A stretch of DNA of 64,000 nt, from assembly GCA_903855945.1 (NCBI GenBank), contig CAIOAK010000015.1, positions 1-64,000 on the forward strand, written 5' to 3'. Shown here piece after piece: positions 35,901 through 44,505 of the stretch. Position 1 is the first letter of the stretch, and each line of letters starts with the position of its first letter. The notes below the pieces were generated by a model. That model did no database searches, was not told where the DNA came from, and saw nothing but the letters and a program-made list of their open reading frames with translations. The DNA comes from an uncultured Anaeromyxobacter sp. GTDB taxonomy: Bacteria; Myxococcota; Myxococcia; Myxococcales; Anaeromyxobacteraceae. The position numbers and the translations under genes were made by a program.

Positions 35901-36650
35901 CGGCCGGCCGTCCACGAGGACGCGGGCGGAGGCGGTGCTTCCCACGGCGAGGAGGTAGCGACCTCCGCGCGAGAGCTCGGCGTCGGCGGCCACGTACCAG
36001 ACGTCGCCGGGGACCGACTCGCCGTCGAGCGAGATGGCACCGTCGGGCGCCGGCAGCACACGGGCCCTCGCCGGCGGCCATTCCCCCTGCTCCGGTGGGA
36101 AGGGGCGCTCCATGTCGAGGGCGTGGAAGGCGCCGAACGGGCCGGCGAGCGACCAGCCGTCGGCGACGCCGTTCTCCCGGCGGATGCGCTCCGACTCCCG
36201 CAGGTCCCCCCGGAGCTCGGCGATGGCGGCGCGCACCACCCTCGCCCGGTAGGCGCTCATCCCGGTGAGCCTCCCCGCGCCGAGCACGCCGGCGAGTGTG
36301 GCGTCCACGCGCTCCGCGATGGGGGGCATCCCGAGCGACAGCTCTCCGAGGCGGCGCAGCGCCACGAGCGAGAGCGGGTGGCGTGGGGCGGCCGCGACGA
36401 CGGCGAGCAGGGCGGACGCCTCCCCCTCGTCGTCGAGCGCGCGCTCCGCCAGCATGGCCTCTCCGAAGAGCGGCCAGGGGTCGGCTGGATTCCGCGCGGC
36501 GTCGGTGCGGAAGCGGGCTGCGGCCGCCACGGGGTCCCCCTTCTCGAGCCAGGCCTCGAATCCGGAGGGGGCGGCGGAAGCGGCGCGCGACGGGAGCGCG
36601 AGGGCCAGCGCGGCGAGGATCACCGGGAACGAGCGGAGGGCGCGGGTCAC
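32988..36650 (-). CDS. Large exported TPR/DUF3857/transglutaminase-fold protein, catalytic residues lost
   Basis: A 1220-residue exported protein (signal peptide to about residue 27). An N-terminal helical-repeat part contains a PA14-like strand set (ARVLVDGRPVAERRAW), then TPR-like repeats to about 640, a DUF3857 domain (about 650-830), and a transglutaminase-like core (about 860-1000). In the core the catalytic Cys is absent: GRGSRLLLLVALLDALGIP stands where the neighbour has GDCKDKASLMHALL. The His is also lost (DLYSVPVVRAE), while the Asp survives (VHWIDPSTR). So it is probably a pseudoenzyme. Its GTG start overlaps the stop of the active-looking paralogue by four bases. Palindrome copy 5 lies inside. 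Confidence 0.82.
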   Translation of the reverse strand: MTRALRSFPVILAALALALPSRAASAAPSGFEAWLEKGDPVAAAARFRTDAARNPADPWPLFGEAMLAERALDDEGEASALLAVVAAAPRHPLSLVALRRLGELSLGMPPIAERVDATLAGVLGAGRLTGMSAYRARVVRAAIAELRGDLRESERIRRENGVADGWSLAGPFGAFHALDMERPFPPEQGEWPPARARVLPAPDGAISLDGESVPGDVWYVAADAELSRGGRYLLAVGSTASARVLVDGRPVAERRAWAGWPSAVQVVPVDLAPGTHRVLVKLTRGAGRANLALALAREDAAPSDAAWRPAASPGPAAQPAPLPGPVLGARELADALEPEAGPVLSRLVAARDRLENDRQASLSLLDEATGLAPAAAPVRSTRGDALSGDPTLAERIARARAEAEWQEASRLDPGDSAVRLVLAELAMAGGRLDDAEKRLAELPEKVAARPRARLARARLLVERSHPEAAEALVRGASEAGNCAAAATLAEMAVRRDAIALEDEAVRMLARCPGGFERVAEHRRIRGDLAGAAAAWTTVARASPARIDARLALARVLVAQGRTDAAAAELADLSRLWPVDGQIQRRLGELQELGGRGPDARAARERALTLDGADLVLRRALALEEGREVLGDLALDGSDVIRAYEEARVPVTTAASLVLDGASVEAWPDGTTVERTHQIIHVHDARGVEKWGEVELPPGATLLRLETRKRDGRILEPEVHGGDKRSISAAGLEPGDYLELEWLRSHSTRQPASPGWISDPFFFRGEDLPFFLSTYAVAAPVGRLTLDVRRMAPPEVRREGAREVMRAEARQAKAMVPEPGAPGISEYVPMVMAGSGEGIDGLALAAADAFTDRVRPGREIAALARSIRYPPGAPPRAGEDLLRAAHQAVMERVDGTGPLTDQASHVLSRGRGSRLLLLVALLDALGIPARVALVRPFYVDPQPWLFPRLDLYSVPVVRAELDGKVHWIDPSTRWAPFGALPPGARDAEVLVLPRPGESLRRERTPALPVSEGSDVLLRIQVDPSGDAVIEGVETYRGFEGAGAKAALEPVDDTSRRRAMEQALSRSFHSLQLQEVRFEGERQVGTPLVIRYRARVSGLARPSGGRLVIDDVPYPARLGARYAPLATRESPLLVGIGDRSSLRIEITPPPGAAPRPGEPVALSAPQGSYARTERLEGGRLVRQDRLELFRTRVQPGDYPGFARFAGAVDEAQALPIDVGAAE
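34091..34107. repeat. Recurring 17-bp palindrome, copy 5 (one degenerate arm)
   Basis: GTACACG-gtc-AGTGAAT in the first transglutaminase-fold gene. The right arm is near-consensus, the left keeps only CAC. On the minus strand it reads TTC ACT GAC CGT GTA, with unusual ACT, CGT and GTA codons. It lies only 1.7 kb from copy 4. Confidence 0.45.
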
Positions 36651-39600
36651 GGCGTCCTCCCCTCGACCCGCACGAGGTGCACGCTCCGGAGCAAGGCCCG
36701 GTCGAGCCCCGCCAGGAAGTCGCGGAAGGCCGGATAGTCGGCGGCGGCGATGCGCCGGGTGGTCACGCGCAGGACCCCGGCGGCGCGGAGCTTCCCTCCC
36801 TCCATCTGGAGGGAGACGGACCAGTCACCGAAGGGACCCTCGCGCCGCTCGGGCGAAGGCAGCCCCGCCGGAACCATCCCGGCCGGCAACTCCCAGACGA
36901 AGGTGAAGCGCTGCTCGAAGGGGCTCGTGAGCACGAGATCGTAGCGGCGCTCGGCCAGGGCGGCGAAGCCCTCCATCCAGTTCTGTCCCTGGCCGAACGG
37001 GGCAAGCGCCAGGCCACCGCTCTCCGGACGGGCCACGCGGGGCGCCGACGCCCGGAAGGAGAGGGTCACGTCCTGCTCGATGCGGGAGAGGTCACCCGTC
37101 TCGACCGATTCCACCTTGAGTCCGGGCAGCGTCCGGGCGAATCCCCGCTCGAGCGCGGCGCGTCGGCCGCTCTCCGTACCGTAGGCCCGGCGGAACTCGG
37201 GCGCCTGCACACCGGACACGGACAGGGTCCCCGTCGCGCTGGCCGAACCGTCGGCGGAGAGGACGCCCCGGACCTCGGTCACGACCCGGTCGTCGCCCGC
37301 CACGGCCTCGGGGAGGAGGCCGAAGGTGGGCGGCCCGCCCGGATTCACCACGAGCACGGTTGCACCGCGGTCCTCGCTGGGCAGCTCCCGCGACCCGGAG
37401 CCGGTGGCGGTCCCGTCGAGCCAGAGGTCGAACTCGGGCACGTACAGGATGGCGTGGTTGAAGACGGCAAGCGACGCCGGGGCCGGCGGGAGGGCCCCGA
37501 GCCGGCGCATGCGGAGCAGCACGAGGCGCGAGTCGATTCCGGCCGCCTCGAGGAGCGCGTGCATCAGGCTCGCCTTGTCCTTGCAGTCCCCGAACCGGCG
37601 CAGCAGCACCTGCTCCACGTTGTAGGGCTTGTAGCCGTGGATGCCGAACTCGAGCCCCACGTAGCGGGTTCCGGTCACCACGTCGTCGTAGACCGCCTTC
37701 ACGATCTCGCGGCGGAGTGCCTTCTCGTCGAGGGAGGCGTTCTCGGGCCGGGCCCGCACGGCCGCCACGATCCGGGCCGACTCGGCGCGCACCCCCGGCC
37801 CGGGACGGATCTGCTCCCGCACGAGCCCCTCGTAGAAGCGGGCCACCTCGTCCCAGGACGCGTAGGTGGAGACGTGGACGGAGGCCGACGACTCGGCCTG
37901 GCCGGGCATCCCCGGCTCCGGCAGGATCCGGGGGAGGTCGGTCGCGGTCCAGCGGTACTCGCGGACGCCGCCGGGGAGGTCGCGCTCCTGGCGGGTGACC
38001 CCGGACAGGGCCGGGTCGCTCGAGTGGATCGGGCGCGACGCGGGCGCGAGGAGCACGTAGTCCATCCGCTCCTTCCGGGCCGTCTCGCTGAAGGGGACCA
38101 CCTCGCCGAAGTAGTCGGAGAGCAGGTTCTCGGAGGCCACGTCGTCCACCCGCCAGGCCAGCTCCAGGACGTCGCCGGGGGCGAGCGCCGGGACCACCAC
38201 CTGCCGCACGCGGGTGTCGTAGTAGAGCCGGTACCAGGGCTCGCTCGTGCTGCGATCCGCCTCCTGGTGGGTCTCCACCACCGACCCGTCCGGCTTCCAG
38301 ACCCGGGCCCGCTCCACGCGGATGTCCTGCCGGCCCGGGACGTAGGCGATCGGGTGCGCGCGGAGCGACTCGGTTCCACGCGGAGTGTAGGCCCGGGCCA
38401 CGACCTGGTACCAGGTGGAGGAGAGGCCGGAGGGGTGGACCTTCGTCACCTTGGTCTCCGACAGGATCGCCGCGTCCTCCTGGTCGCGGCGCGGCGGCGG
38501 GGTCCGGGCGATGGCGGCGGCGTCCACCCGGTAGGGAGCCTCGTACCGTTCCCGTGACGGCTCGAGCTGGCGGATCAGGTCCTTCAGCTGGGTGCTCTGC
38601 GGCTTGCGGTCGAGCGCAACTTGAAGGGCGGCGAGCGCCTCCCCCTGTCGCCCGTCCCGGAGCAGCTGCCGGCCGCGCCGCTCGTGCACCTCGGGCTCGT
38701 CCGGGGAGAGCCGGGCGGCGGCGAGGTAGTCGGCCTCGGCCATCTCGGACCGGCCGTTGGCGGCGAGGAGGTCGGCCCGGCGCAGCCGCAGGAACGGATC
38801 GCCGGGGCTCGCCCGCACCGCCTCGCCGAGCACGGCGAGTGCCTCGTCGAGGTCGCCGCGGCGCACGAGCAGCGAGACGAGCGCGGAGCGGGCCGGCGCG
38901 TCGTCGTGCCGGAGCGCGAGGAGCCGCCGGTACCCCTCGAGCGCCGCGTCCACCCGGTCGAGCTGTCGGTTCACCCGGGCGGCCAGCTCCACGGCGCCCG
39001 GCTGGTCCGGGAAATCGCGGAGCAGGGCGAGCAGGTCCACCTGGGCGCGGGAGGGATACCCGACCTGGTCCCAGGCCTGCGCCAGCCCCGCACGCGGGGG
39101 GGCCCAGCCCGGCCAGTCGGCGGCGAGCGGCTGGAGCTTCCGCACCGCCTCGTGCGGCCGCCCACGCCGGATCTCCTCCTCCGCGAGCGCGAGCCGGGCG
39201 AAGGGGTTTCCGGGCTCGGCGCGCAGGGCCGCCTCCAGCCTGTCGCGGCGCCGGTTGGAATCCTGGTCCTCGAGCCGCGCGGCGAGCAGCTGGGCGCGGG
39301 CGTCGCCCGGGAGCAGGTCGGCGGCCCGCCTCGCCTCGCGCGCGGCGGCGTGCTCGGAGAGGTCCTCCGGCAACTTCTCGCCCATCGCCACGGCGAGGTC
39401 CACGCGGGCCCTTCCCTCGGCGGCCCCCTTCGCCCCCTTCGCCCCCTTCGCCCCCTTCGCCCGCTCCGCCCGGCCTGCCAGAACCGACACGAGCGAGGGA
39501 ACGGGGACCGGCCGCGGCGCGGGGCCGGTGGCGAGCGGTGGGAGCGGCGGCATCTTCGCCGGGATGACCGCGAGGGGATCGCCGGAGGGGTCGGTGAGCC

Positions 39601-40375
39601 GGACAGCGACGGCCATCTCACCCTGGTCCTGCGCCAGCTTCACGAGGATGCGGTTCGGCCCCTTCCGCAGCGTGACCTCGACCGCGGCCTGGTCGAGCCG
39701 GGCCGGGTGGTACGTGGGGGACTCCAGCACCTTCGACCCGTTGACCCAGATACGGAAGGCGCCGCTCGCACCGATCCAGAGACGGGCTCTCCGTTCCCGG
39801 TCCAGCACGGGCACCGCCAGCGCGTAGACCACCGCCTCGTGCGCGGGCCGGATGGTGGTTCCGATGGTGACGACGCCGCTCCAGTCGAGCTCGGGGGGGA
39901 GCGAGCGCCATCCCACCTCCCGGACCTTGCCCGGGTAGCGGGCATCGAGGTCGAGCCGCTCCTCGGGAGGGTAGACCTTCTCGAATCCGGCGCGCCCCTC
40001 GTTGTCGAAGGGGCCCACGATCCACCATCCGTGCAGGAAGCCGAGCCGGCTCACCTCGGCCGCGGCCTGCTCGTCCTTCCCGAGCGCGCGCTCCACGCCC
40101 GAGAGGTGCCACCGGGCGAGCGAGCGGACCTCCGGGTGGGCCTTCGGGTCGTCGGCGACGGTGCGGTAGGCGGCGGCGACGGGGCGCAGGTCGACGACGG
40201 CGGGCTCGAGCTCGTGGAGGCGCACGAGCGGCGCGATCGCGGCCGGGTCGGCATGGAGCCGGCGCAACTCGGAGAGGCAGCGCTCCACCTCGGCGAGCGA
40301 CGGATCGCCCCTGGCCGTGCCGGCGGAGGGCGGCGCGGCGGCGAGCACCGCGAGCGAGAGGAGGAGGGCCTGCAT
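36647..40375 (-). CDS. Large exported TPR/DUF3857/transglutaminase protein, catalytic triad present
   Basis: A 1242-residue exported protein with a signal peptide (ALLLSLAVLAAAPPSAG). Residues about 200-250 form a PA14-like beta part (IWVNGSKVLE...RILVKLAQ). TPR-like repeats follow to about 640, then DUF3857 (about 650-830) and a transglutaminase core (about 890-1010). The core has Cys in RRFGDCKDKAS, His in VFNHAILY and Asp in LWLDGTA, a complete triad. Such proteins are usually periplasmic and may cleave or cross-link peptides; the substrate is unknown. Four KGA repeats lie near residue 310. First gene of a two-gene operon; GTG at 40381 is an alternative start. Confidence 0.82.
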   Translation of the reverse strand: MQALLLSLAVLAAAPPSAGTARGDPSLAEVERCLSELRRLHADPAAIAPLVRLHELEPAVVDLRPVAAAYRTVADDPKAHPEVRSLARWHLSGVERALGKDEQAAAEVSRLGFLHGWWIVGPFDNEGRAGFEKVYPPEERLDLDARYPGKVREVGWRSLPPELDWSGVVTIGTTIRPAHEAVVYALAVPVLDRERRARLWIGASGAFRIWVNGSKVLESPTYHPARLDQAAVEVTLRKGPNRILVKLAQDQGEMAVAVRLTDPSGDPLAVIPAKMPPLPPLATGPAPRPVPVPSLVSVLAGRAERAKGAKGAKGAKGAAEGRARVDLAVAMGEKLPEDLSEHAAAREARRAADLLPGDARAQLLAARLEDQDSNRRRDRLEAALRAEPGNPFARLALAEEEIRRGRPHEAVRKLQPLAADWPGWAPPRAGLAQAWDQVGYPSRAQVDLLALLRDFPDQPGAVELAARVNRQLDRVDAALEGYRRLLALRHDDAPARSALVSLLVRRGDLDEALAVLGEAVRASPGDPFLRLRRADLLAANGRSEMAEADYLAAARLSPDEPEVHERRGRQLLRDGRQGEALAALQVALDRKPQSTQLKDLIRQLEPSRERYEAPYRVDAAAIARTPPPRRDQEDAAILSETKVTKVHPSGLSSTWYQVVARAYTPRGTESLRAHPIAYVPGRQDIRVERARVWKPDGSVVETHQEADRSTSEPWYRLYYDTRVRQVVVPALAPGDVLELAWRVDDVASENLLSDYFGEVVPFSETARKERMDYVLLAPASRPIHSSDPALSGVTRQERDLPGGVREYRWTATDLPRILPEPGMPGQAESSASVHVSTYASWDEVARFYEGLVREQIRPGPGVRAESARIVAAVRARPENASLDEKALRREIVKAVYDDVVTGTRYVGLEFGIHGYKPYNVEQVLLRRFGDCKDKASLMHALLEAAGIDSRLVLLRMRRLGALPPAPASLAVFNHAILYVPEFDLWLDGTATGSGSRELPSEDRGATVLVVNPGGPPTFGLLPEAVAGDDRVVTEVRGVLSADGSASATGTLSVSGVQAPEFRRAYGTESGRRAALERGFARTLPGLKVESVETGDLSRIEQDVTLSFRASAPRVARPESGGLALAPFGQGQNWMEGFAALAERRYDLVLTSPFEQRFTFVWELPAGMVPAGLPSPERREGPFGDWSVSLQMEGGKLRAAGVLRVTTRRIAAADYPAFRDFLAGLDRALLRSVHLVRVEGRTP
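39423..39458. repeat. Four perfect 9-bp tandem repeats
   Basis: GCCCCCTTC is repeated four times without mismatch inside the second transglutaminase gene, encoding a Lys-Gly-Ala run on the minus strand. Unit length is a multiple of three, so slippage would change the linker length without a frameshift. Confidence 0.85.
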
Positions 40376-40416
40376 CGGCACGCGGGGAGTCTACCCCCGG
40401 AACGACCGTGGCGGCT

Positions 40417-41043
40417 TCATTCGGCGCGGGACAGGGCGGCCACGACGACGCGCCTCGCCCCGGCGTCCCGGAGCGCGCGGGTGGCGGCCTCGACGGTGGC
40501 TCCGGTGGTGACCACGTCGTCGACGAGGCAGATGTCGCGGCCGGCCACGGCGCGCGACGCGGCGAAGGCCCCGGCCACGTTCCGGGCCCGCGCCGCCCGG
40601 TCGCGACCCACCTGCGGCGGCGTCTCCCGCACGCGCCGGAGCGCCCCTCGCAGCAGGGGTTGGCGCGAGGCCCGTGCGACCGCCACCGCGAGGAGCATGG
40701 CCTGGTCGTAGGTGCGCTCGATGCGGCGACGACGACCGAGCGGGACCCAGACCACCGCCATGCCCTCCGGGACCGCGACGCGCCCGGCCATCCATCGCCC
40801 CAGGGGGCCGGCCACCTCGGCCCGTCCCCCGTACTTGAGGGCGTGGACGGCGTCGGCGATCGGCCCGCCGAAGAGGGACGCGGCCCCTACGCCGTCTCCC
40901 AGGTCGGGCGCGGGCTCGATGGCACCGTCGCAGGTGGAGCAGAAGGGGGAGGCGCGCGCCGGGGCCTCTCCGCACGCCGCGCACCGCGGGGGGAAGACGA
41001 GGTCGAGCAGGGCCTCGCCGATCTCCGAGAGCGCCCCCCTCAT
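40417..41043 (-). CDS. comF: ComF-family phosphoribosyltransferase-like protein
   Basis: A 208-residue cytoplasmic protein with an N-terminal zinc motif (CAAC ... CSTC) and a PRTase domain ending with the PRPP-binding loop ICLVDDVVTTGAT. ComF proteins support DNA uptake in competent bacteria and occur widely in others. The ATG lies two bases after the gpmI stop, so the two are coupled. Confidence 0.88.
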   Translation of the reverse strand: MRGALSEIGEALLDLVFPPRCAACGEAPARASPFCSTCDGAIEPAPDLGDGVGAASLFGGPIADAVHALKYGGRAEVAGPLGRWMAGRVAVPEGMAVVWVPLGRRRRIERTYDQAMLLAVAVARASRQPLLRGALRRVRETPPQVGRDRAARARNVAGAFAASRAVAGRDICLVDDVVTTGATVEAATRALRDAGARRVVVAALSRAE

Positions 41044-41045
41044 CT

Positions 41046-42596
41046 TCAGCGAACCAGCAGCCCGAGCCCCTTCATCTCCCGGGGCTGGGCGATCCCGAGC
41101 ACCTGGAGCGCGGTGGGGGCCACGTCGGCCAGGACGCCGTCCTGGCGGAGCTTCGCCCCGCGGAAGTCGGGGTCGGCGAGGATGAAGGGGACCGGTCCGA
41201 GCGTGTGGGCGGTGTGGGGCTCTCCCGTCAGCGGATCGACCATCATCTCGGCGTTGCCGTGGTCGGCCGTGATCATCATGGCCATCCCGGCCTCGCGGGC
41301 CGCCGCCCAGAGCCGCCCGATGCACTCGTCCACCACCTTCACCGCCGCCACGGCGGCCGAGAGGATGCCGGTGTGCCCGACCATGTCGGCGTTGGCGAAG
41401 TTCACCAGGATGAAGCCGTAGCGGCGCGAGCGGACGGCCTCCACCACCTTCTCGGTGACCTCCCGCGCGCTCATCTCCGGCTTCTCGTCGTAGGTCTTCA
41501 CGTCGCGGGGGCTCGGCACGAGGACGCGGTCCTCGCCGGGGAAGACCGTCTCCCGCCCGCCGTTGAAGAAGAAGGTGACGTGGGCGTACTTCTCGGTCTC
41601 GGCGCAGCGGAGCTGCTTCAGGCCGGCGCGGGAGACCATCTCGGGGAAGATCTCGTCGGGCTGGTCGGGGCCGAAGGCCACCGGCAGGCCGAAGGTCTCG
41701 TCGTACTGGGCCATGCAGGCGAAGGCCGACAGGCGCGGCCGGGCCGAGGCGTCGAAGTCCTTGAAGTCGGGCTGGGTGAAGGCGCGGGTGATCTCGCGGG
41801 CCCGGTCGGCGCGGAAGTTGAAGAAGACGAGCGCGTCGCCGTCCCGGATGCGGGCCACCGGCTCCCCTCCCCCGTTCACCACCACGGTGGGCATCACGAA
41901 CTCGTCGGTCTCGCCGCGGGCGTAGGCCTGCTCCACCGCGTTCACGCCGGAGGTGGCTTTCACTCCTAGTGAACTAACCATGGCGTCGAAGGCGGCCTGG
42001 ACCCGGTCCCAGCGCTTGTCGCGATCCATGGCCCAGAAGCGCCCCATCACCGTGGCCACCTTCCCGTAGCCCTTCTCCTTCATGCGGTTCTCGAGCGACT
42101 GGACGTAGCCGAGCCCGCTCTTCGGCGGGGTGTCGCGCCCGTCGAGGAAGGCGTGGACGTAGGCCTTCGCCACCCCCTCGCGCCGGGCCAGCTCGAGGAG
42201 CGCGTGCAGGTGCTCCTCCTGGCTGTGGACGCCGCCGTCGGAGCAGAGCCCCATGAAGTGGACCGCGCCTCCGGCGGCCTTGGCCTTGCGCACCGTCTCG
42301 AGGAGCGCCGGGATCTGGAAGAAGGACCCGTCCTCGATGGAGCGGTTGATGCGGACCAGGTCCTGGTAGACGATGCGCCCCGCCCCGAGGTTGGTGTGCC
42401 CAACCTCCGAGTTGCCCATCTGCCCCTCGGGAAGTCCGACGGCGAGACCGGAGGTCCGCAGCGCGGTCGACGGGTACTCCTTCACCAGCGCGTCCATGTT
42501 GGGCGTTCCGGCGATGGCGATGGCATTGTTCTCGCGCTCGACGCGGATGCCCCAGCCGTCGAGGACGACGAGGAGAACGGGCTTCACCTTGGGCAC
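41046..42596 (-). CDS. gpmI: Phosphoglycerate mutase, 2,3-bisphosphoglycerate-independent
   Basis: This 516-residue metalloenzyme interconverts 3- and 2-phosphoglycerate. VLDGWG supplies a metal Asp. The phosphoserine site is Ser63 in MGNSEVGH. Further metal ligands lie in HLHALLELA..., DGRDTPPKS, NFANADMVGHTG and TADHGNAE. Length is typical. The GTG at 42596 has a CGAGG upstream. Palindrome copy 6 lies inside, read as AGT TCA CTA GGA GTG AAA, a striking run of scarce codons. Confidence 0.96.
   Translation of the reverse strand: MPKVKPVLLVVLDGWGIRVERENNAIAIAGTPNMDALVKEYPSTALRTSGLAVGLPEGQMGNSEVGHTNLGAGRIVYQDLVRINRSIEDGSFFQIPALLETVRKAKAAGGAVHFMGLCSDGGVHSQEEHLHALLELARREGVAKAYVHAFLDGRDTPPKSGLGYVQSLENRMKEKGYGKVATVMGRFWAMDRDKRWDRVQAAFDAMVSSLGVKATSGVNAVEQAYARGETDEFVMPTVVVNGGGEPVARIRDGDALVFFNFRADRAREITRAFTQPDFKDFDASARPRLSAFACMAQYDETFGLPVAFGPDQPDEIFPEMVSRAGLKQLRCAETEKYAHVTFFFNGGRETVFPGEDRVLVPSPRDVKTYDEKPEMSAREVTEKVVEAVRSRRYGFILVNFANADMVGHTGILSAAVAAVKVVDECIGRLWAAAREAGMAMMITADHGNAEMMVDPLTGEPHTAHTLGPVPFILADPDFRGAKLRQDGVLADVAPTALQVLGIAQPREMKGLGLLVR
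41958..41974. repeat. Recurring 17-bp palindrome, copy 6
   Basis: TTTCACT-cct-AGTGAAC lies in gpmI. Arms match at six of seven positions. The minus-strand reading is GTT AGT TCA CTA GGA GTG AAA, seven codons in a row of which nearly all are A- or T-ending. Confidence 0.75.
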
Positions 42597-42726
42597 TTGA
42601 ACCTCGCTCGGCGCGCAGCGCGCGCCCGGGATGGATGGGAAAGCCTAGGCGACGCCCCGCCGGTTCTCAAGGAATCCCGGAGGACCTTGCCAGATCCGGG
42701 CCAGCCGGGGCAGCGGGTTCCACCGT

Positions 42727-43188
42727 TCACTTGTGGTAGGGCTCGCCGCGGAGGATCGTGAAGGCCCGGTAGAGCTGCTCGACGAGGACGAGCCGCGCGA
42801 GCCGGTGGGCCAGGGTGAGCCGGGAGAGGGTGAGGGTCTCGTCGGCGCGGGCCCGGATCGCCTCTCCGTGGCCGTCGGATCCGCCGATGACCAGCGTGAC
42901 GTCCTTCGCCCCCTCGAGCCAGGCGGTCACGCGCCGGGCGAAGGCGATGCTGTCGTGCTCCCGGCCCCGCTCGTCGAGGAGCACCACCCGCTCGCCGTCC
43001 CCGATCCGCTCGAGGAGCGACGTCCCCTCCTCGTCCCGGGCACGCGGGGTCCCGGCTGCGCGGCGGGCCTCGGGAACCTCCTCCACGGAGAACTTCACGT
43101 ATCGGCCGAGCCGCTTCGCGTACTCCTCCACCGCCGGCGCGTAGAGCCCGGATCGGTCGCGACCCACCGAGAGGAGCCGGAGCTTCAC
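42727..43188 (-). CDS. rlmH: 23S rRNA pseudouridine-1915 N3-methyltransferase
   Basis: A 153-residue SPOUT enzyme acting on assembled ribosomes. The N-terminus [13 protein letters not shown], the SAM loop [10 protein letters not shown], and the tail [28 protein letters not shown] (its last residues YHK are the conserved end) identify it. GTG start without a clear Shine-Dalgarno. It is divergent from mgsA and lies 130 bases upstream of gpmI. Confidence 0.95.
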   Translation of the reverse strand: MKLRLLSVGRDRSGLYAPAVEEYAKRLGRYVKFSVEEVPEARRAAGTPRARDEEGTSLLERIGDGERVVLLDERGREHDSIAFARRVTAWLEGAKDVTLVIGGSDGHGEAIRARADETLTLSRLTLAHRLARLVLVEQLYRAFTILRGEPYHK

Positions 43189-43257
43189 GGCGCGAGTGTA
43201 CCGCGCCGTCACCGAATGGCCATGCGCCGGCTCTCGATCCGGGACATGATCTCTCCC

Positions 43258-43728
43258 ATGATCGCGACTCCGAAGACGGCGGCTCCCTCCATGAAGGTCC
43301 GCAAGCGCGTGGCGCTCGTGGCCCACGACAACAAGAAGGAGGACCTGCTCGACTGGGCCCGGTTCAACCAGGGCACCCTCTCCCGCCACGAGCTCTTCGG
43401 CACCGGCACCACCGGGAAGCTCATCCACGAACGGCTCGGCCTCGACGTCCAGCGGCTGCTCTCCGGCCCGCTCGGCGGGGACCAGCAACTCGGCGCGCTC
43501 ATCGCCGAGGGGAAGCTCGACGTCCTCATCTTCTTCTGGGATCCGCTCGAGCCGCAGCCCCACGACACCGACGTGAAGGCGCTGCTCCGGATCGCCGTGC
43601 TCTACAACGTCCCCACCGCGTGCAACCGCGCCACCGCCGACTTCATCGTCTCGTCCCACCTCATGGCCGAGACCTACGGCGGCCCGCTCGTCCCCGGTCC
43701 GAAGCCCCCGGCCGCACCGGAGGGGTGA
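43258..43728 (+). CDS. mgsA: Methylglyoxal synthase
   Basis: This enzyme of about 156 residues converts dihydroxyacetone phosphate to methylglyoxal, a phosphate-starvation bypass of lower glycolysis. [29 protein letters not shown] with the catalytic Asp, [19 protein letters not shown] and CNRATADFI are diagnostic. Several in-frame ATGs exist (43216, 43222, 43246, 43258, 43291); 43258 gives the usual length. Confidence 0.94.
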   Translation: MIATPKTAAPSMKVRKRVALVAHDNKKEDLLDWARFNQGTLSRHELFGTGTTGKLIHERLGLDVQRLLSGPLGGDQQLGALIAEGKLDVLIFFWDPLEPQPHDTDVKALLRIAVLYNVPTACNRATADFIVSSHLMAETYGGPLVPGPKPPAAPEG

Positions 43729-43734
43729 GAGCGC

Positions 43735-44496
43735 CTGGACCTCTCCCTTCCCACGCTCGCGCTGCTCGTCGTGGCCTCGTTCGTGGCCGGGACGGTGGAC
43801 GCCATCGCCGGCGGGGGCGGCCTCCTCACGCTGCCGGCGCTGCTCGCCGCCGGGCTCCCGCCCGGGCTGGCGCTCGGCACGAACAAGGGGCAGAGCGTCT
43901 TCGGATCCGGCGCGGCCCTGCTCCGCTTCGCCCGGGCCGGACTCGTGGACGGGCGGGTGGCCCGGGTCACCTTCCCCGCGGGGCTCCTCGGGTCGCTGGC
44001 CGGGGCGGCGCTCGTGCTCCTCGTGCCCCCCACGGCGCTCCGCCCCATCGTCCTCGGCCTGCTCGTCGTCGTGGCGGTGGTCCTGGCCGTCCGTCCCGCC
44101 GCCCCCCCCGCGCCCCGGCCCGGCGTGCACCGGTCTCTCGCCGTGGCGGCCGCCATCGCGGGTGTCGTGGGGGCCTACGACGGCTTCTTCGGCCCCGGCA
44201 CCGGCACGTTCCTCATCTTCGGCTTCGTGATCTTCTTCGGGGCGGGGATGCGGGAGGCCTCGGCCGACGCCAAGGTGGTGAACTTCGCCTCCAACCTGGC
44301 GGCGGTGGTCCTCTTCGCCTCCCGCGGGATGGTGGCCTGGAGCGTGGCGCTCCCCATGGCGGCGGGGCAGTTCGCGGGGGGGCTCGCCGGCGCCCACCTC
44401 GCCGTGCGCAACGGGGACCGGCTGGTGCGCTGGGTGGTCGTGGGGGTCGTGATGGTACTGGTCGTGAAGCTGGGCGTGGACCTCGCCCGGAGCTAG
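43735..44496 (+). CDS. TauE/SafE (TSUP)-family membrane permease
   Basis: The family exports or imports sulfonates, sulfite or similar anions. About eight hydrophobic helices are visible, with AGTVDAIAGGGGLLTLPALLAAGL at the first repeat and YDGFFGPGTGTFLIFGF at the second. The first helix starts at LSLPTLALLVVASF, upstream of the first GTG (43771), which would cut that helix in half. The only start-like codon after the mgsA stop is CTG at 43735. I used that CTG. Confidence 0.82.
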   Translation: MDLSLPTLALLVVASFVAGTVDAIAGGGGLLTLPALLAAGLPPGLALGTNKGQSVFGSGAALLRFARAGLVDGRVARVTFPAGLLGSLAGAALVLLVPPTALRPIVLGLLVVVAVVLAVRPAAPPAPRPGVHRSLAVAAAIAGVVGAYDGFFGPGTGTFLIFGFVIFFGAGMREASADAKVVNFASNLAAVVLFASRGMVAWSVALPMAAGQFAGGLAGAHLAVRNGDRLVRWVVVGVVMVLVVKLGVDLARS

Positions 44497-44505
44497 GATC
44501 GGGGG

